DNA of 64,000 nt from Dreissena polymorpha. Its lineage: Eukaryota; Mollusca; Bivalvia; Myida; Dreissenidae. Made by a program: the position numbers and the translations under genes. The stretch spans positions 21,294,309-21,358,308 of the forward strand of contig NC_068356.1 of the NCBI RefSeq assembly GCF_020536995.1. The letters run 5' to 3'. The notes under the pieces were generated by a model, which did no database searches, was not told the origin of the DNA, and worked only from the letters and a program-made list of their open reading frames with translations. Shown one piece after another: positions 1 to 12,700 of the stretch. Within the stretch, counting starts at the first letter, position 1; every line of letters starts with the position of its first letter.

Positions 1-1290
1 CCTCTTGTTGTAATTACCACATCAATTGCAAAGTGAGACAAACGACTGCGCTAGTGTTAACACAACACTTCCATTTTTTTATTTACTTAAAAGAAAATTT
101 TGTTCCTATTTCAAGATTCTCAGAAAATGTTGCATGAAACAATTTGTGCGCGCACATCGCGATAAAAGGGGAAATGACGATAAACACAGGTTCTGTGGTC
201 ATAACACGTCCCGTTAAATTTTATCAAATCTTTTAATAGTAACGTATATGACGCAATTTTATTTGAACAAATAAAGAACGTGTGTTTTTTGCAATTCTTG
301 AGCATTTTTACGTGCCAATGTTGCTCAAAAGATTGACCGATAAAAACTGAAACTTGTTAAATTGTAGATATAAATTATAAAAAAGGGTTAAATTAATGTT
401 TCACTTTGTATAAATATGTTCAGTGAGTCGAATTTTCGAAGTTTAAATGCAACCTCCGCGCAGAGATTTGACTGGAACCAGCATAGCTGACTCAAATCCC
501 TGTCTTCATAACCAACCACGTGACGATAGCCGAGCCACGTTGTATAATAATTTTACCGTTGTTATTATAATTTTTTGTTAATTAAGGTAATTTATTTTTC
601 ATAATTACCTTTTCTTATACACGATTTTCAAAATATAAAAGAAAATGATACTTCTTTTCGTAATATAATACTTAAACAAAAAAATATAATCCTACCAAAT
701 CTGGTATGATTTCCTTGTGATGGCAGAGATTGAATGTGAGACCGAGGAACGACAACTCTGCGTGTAGAGTTGCCAATTGAAATTGAGTACTCTCGCTTTC
801 GGAGGTGACATCGATACCAGGTAAACAACGTGCGTAGTTGATGTAATATGCGGTGGTGTTATGAACTATCGGCTTTGCTTGGTTAAACACGGTGTAAATA
901 ATATTGGCATGGATATAATTAATAAATTAATTTAATAAAGCTTCAAAGGTAAATCGTTTCTTATGGCATTATTTGCATTAATTCCGAAATTATTTTACTT
1001 GTTTTCCTTACCGCTTGATACGGTAATCAGAGGATAATTACATACAATACAGCAACTTTATTTTCGATCGAGGCTGTATGACAGTTGAACCTTACGCGCA
1101 AGGCATTGGAAGGCTCATACATGTCCAAAGAAGTTATGTGTCTGCTATGATATACTTGTTTGGTGATATTTCTAGCTCAATGACCCCTTGTCAAAGAACT
1201 TAAGGACAAACAAAATGTATAATAAGTATATTATGTGAATGCATTGTAAGTAGTCTAAATGATAACTTCATGAAAAAGATGTGTTTGTGA
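1..1290. other. AT-rich sequence without a recognised gene
   Basis: No reading frame here resembles a known protein, and no convincing splice-bounded exon is visible. A CACGTG E-box core occurs near 518 but has no recognisable promoter around it. Confidence 0.5.
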
Positions 1291-1291
1291 A

Positions 1292-1650
1292 ACACTATGT
1301 CCCCCCGTATATTTGACCTTTGACCTTGACCTTGAAGGATGACATTGACCTTTCATCACTCAAAATGTGAAGCTCAATGAGATACACATGCATGCCAAAT
1401 ATCAAGTTGCTATCTTCAATATTGCAAAATTTGACCTTTGACCTTTGACCTTGAAGGATGACATTGACATTAACCTTTCACCACTCAAAATGTGCAGCTT
1501 CATGAGATACACATGCATGCAAATATCAAGTTGCTATCTTCAATCTTGCAAAAGTAATGGCCAATGTTAAAGTTTGACGTAAACCAACAAACCAACAAAC
1601 AGACAGGGCAAAAACAATATGTCTCCCCCCCATCATAGACTGAGGGACAT
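1292..1650. repeat. Interspersed repeat with tandem TGACCT-rich module
   Basis: Two head-to-tail copies of a module of about 117-123 bp (about 1312-1427 and 1428-1551). Each starts with runs of TTTGACCTTTGACCTTGACC, then a conserved 'cactcaaaatgtg' and 'gagatacacatgcatgc' body. The outer ends are inverted: tatgtcccccc near 1298 and gagggacata near 1643. I recall this family as very abundant in bivalve genomes. TGACCT is the nuclear-receptor half-site, so the repeat carries a cluster of potential receptor sites. Confidence 0.7.
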
Positions 1651-1743
1651 ACAAAAGGTATTGTAAGTCTTTTAATTTTTGTTTATTGTACACGGAAGAT
1701 GTGTAATGGTCATTCATTGGCCGAGTATCCGCTTTTGTTAAAT

Positions 1744-2095
1744 CACAGGAGTTTGAAATTATATCCATAAAACTAATTTAATGGCTTAATAATAACAATA
1801 GACCCCTATATAGTATAAAGAAAACAGGAAGGAACCGCAGCAGACCATGGTCCCGCAGTATACCCTGGCCCGCAGCATACCCCTGCCCGCCCATTTACCA
1901 GTAAACAAGGGAAATTTCTGGAAAGACAGGGTACCCTACATCGATCCATGGTCTAATAATCAAGAGACAAGTGAAATAAACTAGGAACACTGCTTACCGT
2001 AAACTACCGTCCTCTTAATTCACAATTATTTAACACTTTCATTCATTGTCGAATCCATTGCGTGTTGTTGTTGTTTTTATTCATTGCGAATCAGT
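1744..2095 (+). repeat. Left terminal inverted repeat of the long-TIR element
   Basis: Matches the reverse complement of 6523-6709 in blocks: caggagt, tccataaa.ctaatttaatgg, cccgcccatttaccagtaaa, caagggaaatt, and gaatccattgc through cattgcgaatc. About 165 bp are extra relative to the right arm, mostly around 1870-1890 and 1925-2040. Confidence 0.75.
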
Positions 2096-2171
2096 TTTTT
2101 TTTCTCATTCCCGTACGGACCCGCACCATATCCGGACAGAACAGTACTGAATAGAACAGCAGATGTAAACA

Positions 2172-2263
2172 ATGGCACAAACTAATGCTATATCAATGGC
2201 CTTGAAAGGTCATAGCTTTGTAATGACAGGGTCTTGTGGTACAGAAAAAACACACACGTTGAA
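2172..2263 (+). pseudogene. PIF1-like helicase first exon (transposon-borne, decayed)
   Basis: The frame starting at ATG 2172 reads MAQTNAISMALKGHSFVMTG and continues SCGTEKTHTLK, followed directly by a strong donor (GTAAGTAT) at 2264. This is the layout of PIF1-family superfamily 1 helicases: an AL.GH.F.(L/M)TG strand leading into the Walker A loop GxxGxGKT. Here the loop reads GSCGTEKT, with Glu in place of the conserved Gly before Lys, so ATP binding would be impaired. It lies only about 80 bp inside the left inverted end, as expected for the first coding exon of the element. I found no later helicase exons. The family call rests on this short stretch and is moderate. Confidence 0.5.
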
Positions 2264-2616
2264 GTAAGTATGGTGCAATTGAACCTTATATTTAGTTTCT
2301 TGTGTAGTTAATATTTACATGCAAATTTTGATATGCAAATAAATCCCGCCAAAATAGAATACGTACCATTATCTACTGTAAGAATATGACATTATATGTT
2401 GGATTGGCAGTATAAAAGCCATTTTATACGATTTCATACATTGGTTAACCTATATTTTCTACATGTAATAACGATTCGTCGAATACATGCATACACATAT
2501 TTAGTCCAAAAACATGTGACACGATCTACGGGGGGGGGGGGCATATAAACGCAGCCCATCACGTATGTAACTAGCCGTGAATTAGGGCCGAGGGCAGGAC
2601 TAAAACATATTTATCC

Positions 2617-3081
2617 TTTTGGTCCCTAGTTTCGACCCCTCTGGTAGTTTCGTCACCCTGGGGTTCGTCATCCTTAGTTCTGCTATAGTTAGATCTATAA
2701 AGCTATAATTACACCGAATATTACCGGAGACTGTTTGTTTCAGGGATTAATGCCCATGTAGGGCAATATAGATCAAAACATTGGCAGTTTCAAATCAGCT
2801 TTTATATATGTTCAATTCATTCACATATTTTAAGAGTATAACGGGACAGGAAAAAAGTGACGAAACTAGCAGACACATTCAAATTTTTAAAGAACTCTAG
2901 TCGCGTAGAGATTCCCGCTCAAAAAACGACAAGAGAATGTGACTTGATCCCGTCCTATAGACGAAAATGTGACTAGATGGTTATTAATATAGCTTCATTG
3001 TAGATTTTACCATATACTTGGTAGATCTTCTTTCTTTTGCAGATATACAAGAAGTCTCAGGGTGACGAAACTAGGACCAAA
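2617..3081. repeat. Nested inverted repeat (MITE-like)
   Basis: The left arm contains ttttggtccctagtttcg (2617-2634) and tagtttcgtcaccctg (2645-2660). The right arm, cagggtgacgaaactaggac at 3058-3077, is their reverse complement. A third GTGACGAAACTAG copy lies near 2858. The arms bound about 465 bp without coding potential. No target duplication was identified. Confidence 0.5.
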
Positions 3082-3583
3082 CGGGCTTTACAATATATAC
3101 TGACATTGGTTCATTTTGAAGCACACATTGATAATAAAAATCATAGCAGACCCGTTTTGTTAGGGCCTAGGTCTGTTCATGATGGTAATGGAAATACAAT
3201 ATCACTCAATTGAGTAAGTCAGATGTGTAACAATATGATAGTTACCTCGCGAAAATAGTCATGCTCGTAATGTACAGTCATCTATCCACGTGTTCTGTTT
3301 ATATGCGTATGCTGCGTCTTTTAAGTTTGTTAATTTTATTTCTTTGAGGATTTAGTGGGAATGGCCTATGCGCGTTATATAACACTGCAGCAGAACCAGA
3401 ATGTGCCATCTACCTCCAATGCTCATTCATTTTCTGAAGCTGGAAATGCTTAATTAAGGTATATCGCTGGTGTGTGTGTCCATAAAATCAGAAACAGTTT
3501 AAGTGACACTGTAGAAAGAAATCTGGGAAAAATAATAATAATAGCAAGCTAACAAGGCAAATAAAAATTATAAGAAAGAAAAA

Positions 3584-3793
3584 ATGCTTAAAGCTCTCAC
3601 AACGTCAGAGGACACTGTTGATTCAAGAGACTCTTCTTTGTCAGAAATAGAATTTAAGCAAAATAAATCTCGCGGTTTATCTATTGTTAGTGATGAACTT
3701 TTTTTTTTCAAAAATCTTCACTCCGCATTACAGACACAATTAACTGCTGAAATCTTCTCAAAAATATTGACAGAATTCAAACTATTTGCATAA
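3584..3793 (+). pseudogene. Short open frame inside the long-TIR element
   Basis: A 69-codon open frame (MLKALTTSEDTVDSRDSS..., ending KILTEFKLFA) with a Ser/Asp/Glu-rich first half. It is not recognised. It sits upstream of the basic and PHD-finger stretch in the same transposon and may be an upstream piece of the same decayed protein. That link is inferred from position only. Confidence 0.25.
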
Positions 3794-4089
3794 ATCATAT
3801 TGATTATGAAAGTAATTTATTAGGTAATTGGATTGGTTTATTTACCTCAGTACAGGATGATAGCATTGAGGACGAAATACTACTTGTATACTTGTACTGT
3901 TAGCAGAGTTGTACCAGGCCATCAGCGAGCACTTCATAAAACTTTCAATTGTAGGCAGCTTGAAGCATTTGAAACGCTCTATCCCAAGAAAGAAAAAGCA
4001 AGCTTTAAGAACAAAAGATTCAAGCGTAAGGAGAGAGAGCTGCGGCTGGTAAGAAATCGGATAACATAGGAAGCCGGGAGAAAGATTGT

Positions 4090-4365
4090 AAAACAAGAAA
4101 AAGAAAGGTACCTGGAAAGGGGAAAAGTAAAAAAAAAGTAAAAATCACTGATGCCGGAGAAGACTTATTTATATGTCCAAGTTGTGATAATGTTTGCGAG
4201 GAGGAGCCAATAGATCGTAAAAGTGAAAGTAAAGGCTATGATAAATTTAATCAATGATATCACTACGGGTGTGTTCAGCTAACGGGTGACGAGTGATTTT
4301 TACAAAGAAGCAACAGTACCAGGTTCTGTCCGTCTTGCAGCAAGAAAGGGAAAGGGAGGGGATAA
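4090..4365 (+). pseudogene. Basic region plus degenerate PHD finger
   Basis: One frame encodes a lysine-rich, nuclear-localisation-like stretch (TRKRKVPGKGKSKKKVK), then ICPSCDNVC, YHYGCVQLTGDE and FCPSC. This is the Cys/His order of a PHD zinc finger (C4HC3): CxxC, a further Cys, then YHxxC, then CxxC. The frame carries in-frame stops, one where the conserved Trp before YHYGC is expected, so it is not functional. PHD fingers are found as accessory DNA- or histone-binding modules in several animal transposons. It lies in the middle of the element at 1744-6709. Confidence 0.5.
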
Positions 4366-6522
4366 AAGCACAAATAAATGAATGTTCATTGATATTATTA
4401 ATAACTTAAGGAATATTAAGTACCCAAGTGAACATTAACGTAGAATAACTCTCGAATTAAAAGAGGCATAGAGGAAAACAATGTTTATTCTACGATAAAC
4501 CACACTTGTGAACTCGTTATGTCGTTTTACATAGCAGTAATCGAAGTGAGCTAGACCAGATTCTGAAGCACAGTAAACGTACTTTAACGTCAGGTGTGCA
4601 TCCGTAGTTTATGGAGTAATAACCTATGACTACATGATGCTTCTTTATCTAATGCTCAGACAAATCAGATGATATTAAAAATAGTAATATCAATAAAATA
4701 ACAAAAATAACATTATTTTTGGGCTAAATTGTAGCAGATAATGCCCATAATAATACCAACAACTAGACACTTAATCTATATTTATTTATTTATTATTTGT
4801 CAACTTACTTGTCTTGTCAAGAGCAAAATACTGTTGTTTAATTTTCTAAGATGACAATATGATCGTCGTAATATCTATACATATGTCACAATGTGTCATA
4901 CATTTATTAACCAACTTCATTGTCGTCTGCAAAAATGTATTAAGCTTTATGTTTTAAGTTTTTTTTCCAAGTTCTCAAAATTCAGAAGAATTATTGTTGA
5001 ATTGTCAAACTGCTTGGAATCTGACCAGATCCCAGGAAAGGCTATAATGATCGACCTCAGCAGTTAGTTATCAGTTTTTCTACGGCAGTTTAGATGTGCT
5101 GTTACTTTATGCCTTAAAACAGACATGTTGATTAATTAATTAGTACAATGTCCGATGATGTAGACCTTACGATTGTGTCTGGTTTAAGTGCTGGTGTAAC
5201 CAAGCTGATAGATCAGCGGTTCTAGAGAAGTGTCCGATCGTGCTTGGAATTATTTCCTCCGAAAGAGGCCATATATGACAATAATTAATAACACAGGAGT
5301 AAGCCTATATAGTCTATAGAGACTATATAGGGGTATATTTGTATTACTTAGTCATTGCATAAGCCATAAAGCTTATGATATGGCTAAAAAATAAAAACTA
5401 TTTTCATTATTTAGCCATTACCTTAGCTTTATAAAACGAATTTTAAACACCTTTATTAATATACATGCACTGTTTAGTGGCTAAAAACGCATTTAAAGAC
5501 AAGATATACTTTATATATTTATTACGCATTATGTACACGAATACGAGTACAAGTATGTTCGCAAAATATTTGCGTGTATAGTTATCATTAAAGCTGTGGT
5601 GAATTTTACTAAGGGCGTTCGTTATTATTGACTTTTAAATATCATTTTCCAGCCACTAGTCATCAAATTTGTGGCACATCATAAGGTAAGTTAATACAGC
5701 CAAGTAAAATGTATTACGACCTAGCCGAAGTCGTCTATGAAGACATCCATGTCACTAGCGGCGGAAGGTTGGTGGTTCTAGTAGACTACCAAGGTTGCAG
5801 CCAGTCCGTGTCCGAAATTTGGGCGATTCATACCGTATGCCAAATGTGAAAATCAGGCACCCAAATAAGAAAATGAGGCCTCTCTTTTCTAAAACGGAAG
5901 CTATTCATATACCTGGGAGCGCTGAAAAAGGTGGCCATTCTCGCCGCACATCCGTAGGTCTCCTTTTGATGAGGGTCCACGCCCCCCCCCCTGAGGTCGA
6001 TAAGGCCCTGACAGTGTGCCAATAATATATTTTAAGAATTCTCATGACTGTTAGCAGGAGTCTATGGATTCATGATTGAAAAAAACACCAGAATTATTTT
6101 TGTAAACAAATTGTTTTACAATGGCAATAACACGTTTCCTTGCACAGAATTTAGTCATAGAGTGTGACCCAATTATGGCATATCTTTGTGTTTCACATTG
6201 AAGTGGTCAGTTTCACACCTAACTTGACATCAAACACGGAGAAAACATACCATATCGCTATGCTTAGTTGACTGGCCATGATAAAATACCAATCGCTAGG
6301 AAATTTTCCAATTTTCAAATTTCCCGCTTCATGATTATTGGGTTACGTGCCTTTGTTTACGTCTTTACAACAACAACAACAACAACAACATCTTCTTATT
6401 AAATAAACATTGTAATTGACTGACAAATAAAAACAAACACATACTATTAATTTATAGGAATATTAATTATAACATATAGAATACAGTTCTTGCTGTTTTT
6501 GTTATCGAAGTGAAAGTACATG

Positions 6523-6709
6523 GCAGATTCGCAGTGAATAGAAAACAACAACATGCAATGGATTCGAGTAATTTCCCTTGTTTACTGGTAAATGGGCGGG
6601 ACCGGGGTCAGCTGCGTTTCCTTCTTGTTCTCTATTAGCTATATAAGGGTCTATTTTTTATTATTTAGCCATTAAATTAGCTTTATGGATAGAATGTCAT
6701 ACTCCTGTG
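6523..6709 (-). repeat. Right terminal inverted repeat of the long-TIR element
   Basis: Reverse complement of the left end of the element; the outermost bases CTCCTGTG mirror CACAGGAG. It is followed at once by GTTAAAT, the second copy of the target duplication. Confidence 0.75.
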
Positions 6710-6716
6710 GTTAAAT

Positions 6717-9590
6717 CAGGGTGCATTTCTTGTTTGTTTTTTTTCTTTGAAAATGTTTTTTTTTATGCGTTTATGTGGTTTTTTACCTGACAAAATGGAT
6801 TGTCTACGGTTATATATTTTATTGAAGTGTTTTGTTAAATTGGGTGCGTGCTAGTGTGTTTTTTTGACGATAGATGCTTAAAGGGACGGTCAACCACGAC
6901 GACGAAGAGAAGGACAGTTCTACAATACCGTATTTTTTACAATTATTAGTTTATATTCATTAAAATATCACGACTGGTATACTACATTACTAGAATAAAG
7001 TCATATTTTCAGTATATTCGGAAATTTAATTTTACTGGGTATGTCTACCAGTTCCAAACAAATCACCAGCTTCAGAAACAGGCCTGATCGTTTATTTTAA
7101 AAATCACATGTATGTCCTTGCATTCGGTTTAATTTATTTTAAATGCATTTGTACATATGTATACTTATGTTTATAAAATTGTTACAAAATGATTTATGCT
7201 CATACGAGAAGGCAGATTGAATAAAAAAAAATGAAAATTAATTAGCGAAAACATGTTAAAGTTTTCGTAGTGTAAGAGCAATGTCTGGTAACACATCAAC
7301 GGAAGCGGTAGATGTCTTCGATTGTGAAAATCAGAGACATTGCAATGATTGCAGTATGCCGATGTTTATGTATTGTCGTCATTGCGCCGTGTTGCAAGTT
7401 CGGTATATAAGTACACATTTTCAAGGGCGCGACCAGGGGACAATATTTAATACCTAAAGATCATTGCGGTTACACGACGGCAGTAGGCTGCAGGCGTGTT
7501 TAAGGTCCGATCTTCGACCGATTTAATTTAAAATACCGACATCGTACCGATAACAAAGCTATATCGCTTTGATATCGGGCTGATATAATTTTAAATATAT
7601 GCATCATTTTTGTAACATGATGTGCGTAATATAGTCAAAACACATACAAGAACACTCATGTACTATGCTCTAATAACATGCTCCCATTTAGCCCCAAATC
7701 TACTAAATCGCTGTGTTGGCTGTCTTTGTTTGTTTTGTTTCGGAAGAAATAAGACTTATACGCATATAAGAAATATGCCTTTACATCTTTACACCCCTTT
7801 CAAAAAACAAACGTTTATTATTAAATAAGTTTGTTAATTTGTATGTGTTTTTTATTCGTTTATTTGTGTGCTGTCATATTTTCCATGTGCTGCATGTATT
7901 GACAATTATCAAAGACAGGCTAAATTTTAGACGTTGTATATTTAAAGTTAAGTGACACATAAAGCCTACATGCACCTAGATCAAACATGTAAATCATATT
8001 CTAATTCATAAAAATCAAGCATACTAGTGTTAACAGTATCTATATTGTATTGTTCATAACTTACGAGAATATAAATAAGTTTGTTTTTTACATTGAGTTT
8101 AATCAGAATGCAGATAGCAAGTATGTCTGTATCAATTGAAATGAAATAGGATAGTGAAATCCCAAACGGCACACAACTTATAAGAGTTAGAACAAAAGGC
8201 AAAACATTTAAATGCCCGAACAAACATTTTGAAACTGTCAGATGTTATATCTGATAAGAAGCTTGAAGTGCTCATGGGTAAAAAGCATTTTTCTGATAGA
8301 TTGACACTTTTTGCGCGTATAAGGCTTTAGTGTCCTACAAAGAAAAATATACCTTACAGGTTCACATTAATATGCTTTTTAAAAGATAATGTACTGTTTA
8401 ACCATAGAGCAATAACAGTGCAAATTATAAATTAATTTCACACCTGAACGCTTTGACAGTGAAGTGACTTTGTTATTTTGAAATCATGACGTTATTATTC
8501 CCTCAAATCAGTAAGAGTAAAGCTTTATAATTGCACCCAATAGGAGTAAGTTCGGCGAGATTTGGTAAATTATCATCTTTAATCTAATCGTTAATAAAAA
8601 ATATACATATTTTTAATTGTGGCTTTTCTTCTCGAAAAATATCAAAACCTCTTATCAATTATGAAATAAAATTAACACAGACTAACACATATCCGCTAAG
8701 CCATTTTGGATAACAAATATTAGCTACTTATTTAAAAATTTATATGTTAAGATATGTAAAATATTTAATATAACACTTGATAACAAAAGCTATATCTGTA
8801 CAAAACATTGAACTTGAGAGTAGCTTTTTCAGATACATTTATCATACAATTGAAGTATTAGTATGTTAATATCACTAAGTGAATGCTGAGTTAGGCAAAT
8901 TTCTATGGACATTTAGCTGTATGATAGCATACGAGATGATTCACACTAAATTGTCGTTAAAAAGGCATCAATAATAACTACTTATCCAGAATAATACAAG
9001 AAATACAAGAATAATATAAGAATAATATAAATTTCTCCAATATATCAGATGCACAGTTGTTGTATTGATAAATAATAGTTCAAAAGGAAGTAAAGACATT
9101 TATATTATGGGCTCGAAATTGCAAATTTAAATTGTTGTTGTATTATGGTTATCAGCAAGGTGTTCAGTTTATTGCAGTCGAACCAGGCCATGTTGATATA
9201 CACAAAAGCAAAGTGATAGATTGTACTAGCAATTGCTTACTTATGATATCCTCACTTAAGCATGTGGCATTCGCTTACAATACATTGTAGTTATAATGTT
9301 TGGTACATTTTAAAGTGGTATCTTTGTGATTCAATCGATATTGAAAGGAATCGTCACACTAAAAGAAAGTCCTACTCTGAGAATATGTGATCTTATATAA
9401 GATTTTACCAAAACTGCCAGAGCAGCCGGATTTTTTTTCACGACAAGTATACTATAAATATTACAATCGATAAAGCTAACACATTTTTTTAAAGAGTTGA
9501 CATTGCGCACAATTAAAAGTAAATAAGTGCTGTATTTACACATTTCCCATCAAATTAGACATCCGTTAACCGACTGAATATATAGAGAAA
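6717..9590. other. AT-rich intergenic sequence with one dispersed repeat
   Basis: No gene recognised. Part of the interval (6879-7010) is an interspersed repeat listed separately. A 58-codon ATG frame at 7281-7457 with a few spaced cysteines is not enough to call a gene. Confidence 0.4.
6879..7010 (+). repeat. Interspersed repeat, copy 1 (TTAAAGGGAC...CACGACGACG family)
   Basis: Begins TTAAAGGGACGGTCAACCAC, then gacgacgaagagaa, and a block ending in taccgtattttttacaatta. The same order of blocks appears inverted at 14700-14862 in this window, so it is a dispersed family. Both copies start directly at TTAA. Confidence 0.65.
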
Positions 9591-9593
9591 ATT

Positions 9594-9719
9594 AGGTCGG
9601 TGCCGAATAAAGCAAAGTTTATTTTGCGAGGCTTAGACAATCCGAACCACAAGCCATGACGAGTGGTTCAGATTTTCGTGCCGAGCAAAATAAACTTTGC
9701 TTTATTCGGCACCGACCTA
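9594..9719. repeat. Long foldback (about 57-bp arms, short loop)
   Basis: The left arm 9594-9650 begins ggtcggtgccgaataaagca and ends ccgaaccac. The right arm 9663-9719 is its near-perfect reverse complement, from gtggttc to tgccgaatcc-type ends read backwards as gcaccgacc. The loop is about 12 nt and mismatches cluster near the loop. RNA from either strand would form a long stable hairpin. It could be a foldback transposon remnant or a small-RNA precursor; no function can be assigned. Confidence 0.7.
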
Positions 9720-9720
9720 G

Positions 9721-12700
9721 TATTCGATTTATTCCATCAATTTTCTTAGTCGTAAATTATTTCTTTAAAAATAGAAAAGGGAAAATCGAACTAGACGGAA
9801 AATCCCAAAGTTATTTGAAGCAAACATTGTTCATTATTTTTATCGTGTCGAGCCTAATACATTACAAAAAGATTAGTAACTAACCTGTTTTTATGTTTTT
9901 CATACCTCTACGTCCCCGATGTTTAAGAAATAATGAAAAAAAGACTCTAAACAACTGCATCTTTAGGGTGAAACAACATGCACTGTGTCGTATGACGTGT
10001 TAATAATGACGTCACGAGTACGCGCACTTAATATTTGTAAATAAAGTTTATTTGCTTTTTGAGTTGCATTATGTGTTAAAAATATATTACATTTTGGAAT
10101 CAAATTGTTTGTTTTGTTGAATCTGATTCGATTTTACTACAAATGATTACTTTATAGTTGATTCCGAGTAATATAACCGTTCTTTGCCGCGCGTGAAAGC
10201 TATATTTCAGCACTGCTGAAATAGAGGAAAAATTATTCCACAGTGGTTTATTTCGACAATGCACGTCTGATGATGGGATAAATTCCGTTTATGCCGTATT
10301 TATACGATTAGAGAAAGGAACTGTGTCATATTGATAAATGCATATATTTGAGCTGTCTACTAGCCTAAAGGATTCATTCGATCATATATATTACTGTAAA
10401 AAAACATGTATGTATTTATTACATTTAAACGCATAAACGTTAAAGATAATCGATAATCGATATGTGTATGTAATGTATACTGACGCATGGTTCCATATGC
10501 TGACGTTTCGTTCATATGTTGACACGGAACCAATAAAATTCCAAAATTAAACGGTGAATTTTAAAAGATTTAAAAAAAACCCACATAAAACATGCATTAA
10601 CCTTTAATTAGTATGTATACAGAGACAAAACAACTACTTACAGTTACATTCTAATATGTATAATGCTAAATTCGTCGCGCGCCCATCGGAAGATATATAA
10701 ACCTTTTTTAAGGATACGTGTTTTGATATACACCAGTTAACTATTTAACCATGCGAAGTAAAAAAAACGCTTTGAGTTTACAAATGTATAGGCGTTTAAA
10801 TGATAAAATCAAATTTTATTGTGACATGTGGTAGACTGAATATGCGTTTAGAAAATTGTTTAGTTGAAGCATATTACTATATAAGACATGTTCTGTGGAA
10901 AAATATCTTTCATTTATGTTAAGGTTTTCAATATCTAAAAACAAGTCCTAGAGTGAAAAAGCCACATGTTTATAAAAACGTGTTAACGATATTAAACGTG
11001 TCAAGTATGAAATGTTTAATAAAATATCATGATTAAAGTTATAAATTGAAACATAATTAAGAAAATACATTATGTATGGAACATACATAAACAATATAGC
11101 TGCGTTTACAGAAATGTGGCTTAAAGATTACATACATGTTATGTCTATGCAACAAACTTCCATCGCGGCTTAATCGGTAATTGTAAGTGTATCTTCGAAA
11201 TATTCTTAGCTAGTTCGATGATCAATTGAAGTTTAAACTGTTATGAATAAGTAAAATATTAATGTTTTGAATATTGTTTCCATATCGGGCCTAATCACCA
11301 AGGTTACGAAGGAATTTGCTGAAAGTAATAAGGTTTCATTCATAGACGAAAACAAGACAGTTGCAGGACGACTATAGTAAAATATTAAAGGTCGCTAAAA
11401 CTAAAGTCGTTGCGAGAAGCAGGCATAGGGCTTAAAGTAATTTAATTTCTTTCATGATTCTTTTGCATTTAAAAAAACATACAATAACAACAACAATAAC
11501 AACAACAACAGACTCACATGTGGTCATTATACGACGCTACATACAGAAACGAAAAAAGTCAGTATGTATTCAGTGCAATTATGTTTGTCGAATTTATTCT
11601 TGAAATAGTGTTAAGGCGGCAATCTTTAAAATGGGTCCTTTTAAATGTCAATTTATCAAACGATCTCTGGAAACGTCGTTTAAGACCGATAATGTCAGAA
11701 CTAAACGATTAGTTAATTGATGGAAATTAAATTAACCGTGCCAGCGAGATAATAATTCCTGCTTCGCTTTTTCGGTACAATCACATGCGAGTAGAAAGAG
11801 CAGACTACTCGGCCATATTCCGTGAAACACTTTTAACGGTAAATCTATGGCCAAATATGTCATTTTGTTAAAGCAATTATCTGATCCCGTGTTTTTCCTT
11901 GAACTATGCTTCTGATTTGTCAACACTACCCATGCACCAGTGTGTAGTTTCAACCCCTATTTCGTTGATGTCAAACAAAGGGCATACTATGCATTTTTAT
12001 TAGTTCTATCATTCTTCCAGATAGAATAACTAGACATCTATCATCAACAATCTTAGGCAACAAATTTAGCCGACCAATCATAGACAGTTTCCTCGGCCAA
12101 GGCAGTTAAACCATTGCTAGTATAACGAGAGCGCCGATTGCGTTAAAAGCATAGGTGCAAGATACAGGGAAGAATGGCGTCACGTGGTATAATGTAGTTC
12201 GATATCGCCATCCGCGAATTTCTCAAATCAATAATTTCAAACAATTACCGACTATTTAAATAGATAATCTTTCCATTTACATCAGTGTTTGAAACGCTTA
12301 TGAAACATAATTACCCAAGCCTTTCAAAATTTGAGCACGGACAGATCTGTATCGATTCTTTTCTCTATTCTTTTCACAAATGAAAATAGACGCTACCCTA
12401 TTCGTCTGCGTCAAGAATTTGTCGTAAAACTTGTGGTAAGCGTTAGATGCAGACGTGCACAACTGATTGAGTTCTGAATACAGATTTCTGAATGCAGATT
12501 TTATAGAAACTCCTCACAGCAATTACTTCCCTTGCTTCGCCCGGTCAGTAACTTCTAGTATAAGGGAGGCCACTGCGTAGGAGATTGAGATTTATAGTGC
12601 AGATAGAATTGTTTTACGAACGAAATTTGTTTTAGGTTATAAGAAGATTTTTTTGACATAAAACGGTCTTAGAAAAATTCACTAAAAATGGTGTCAGCAA

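Larger units (their letters stand above)
1744..6709. mobile_element. Long-TIR DNA element with helicase and PHD-finger remains
   Basis: The ends are inverted copies (CACAGGAG at 1744, CTCCTGTG at 6702-6709), and the similarity runs on for about 185 bp of the right end. Shared blocks include ctaatttaatggct, the tagacccctatatag-type motif, cccgcccatttaccagtaaa, and gaatccattgcgtgttgttg. The left arm is longer because of extra material. GTTAAAT flanks both sides (1737-1743 and 6710-6716), a 7-bp target-site duplication. Inside are a PIF1-helicase-like first exon next to the left arm and a degenerate PHD-finger coding stretch, plus a nested inverted repeat. No transposase core was recognised, so the superfamily is unassigned. 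The copy is broken. Confidence 0.75.

Noticed and set aside
7281-7457. 58-codon frame with spaced cysteines (CNDC...YCRHC) resembling a B-box start
   Set aside because: Cys/His spacing does not complete a B-box or RING finger and no donor follows; kept only as a weak hint.
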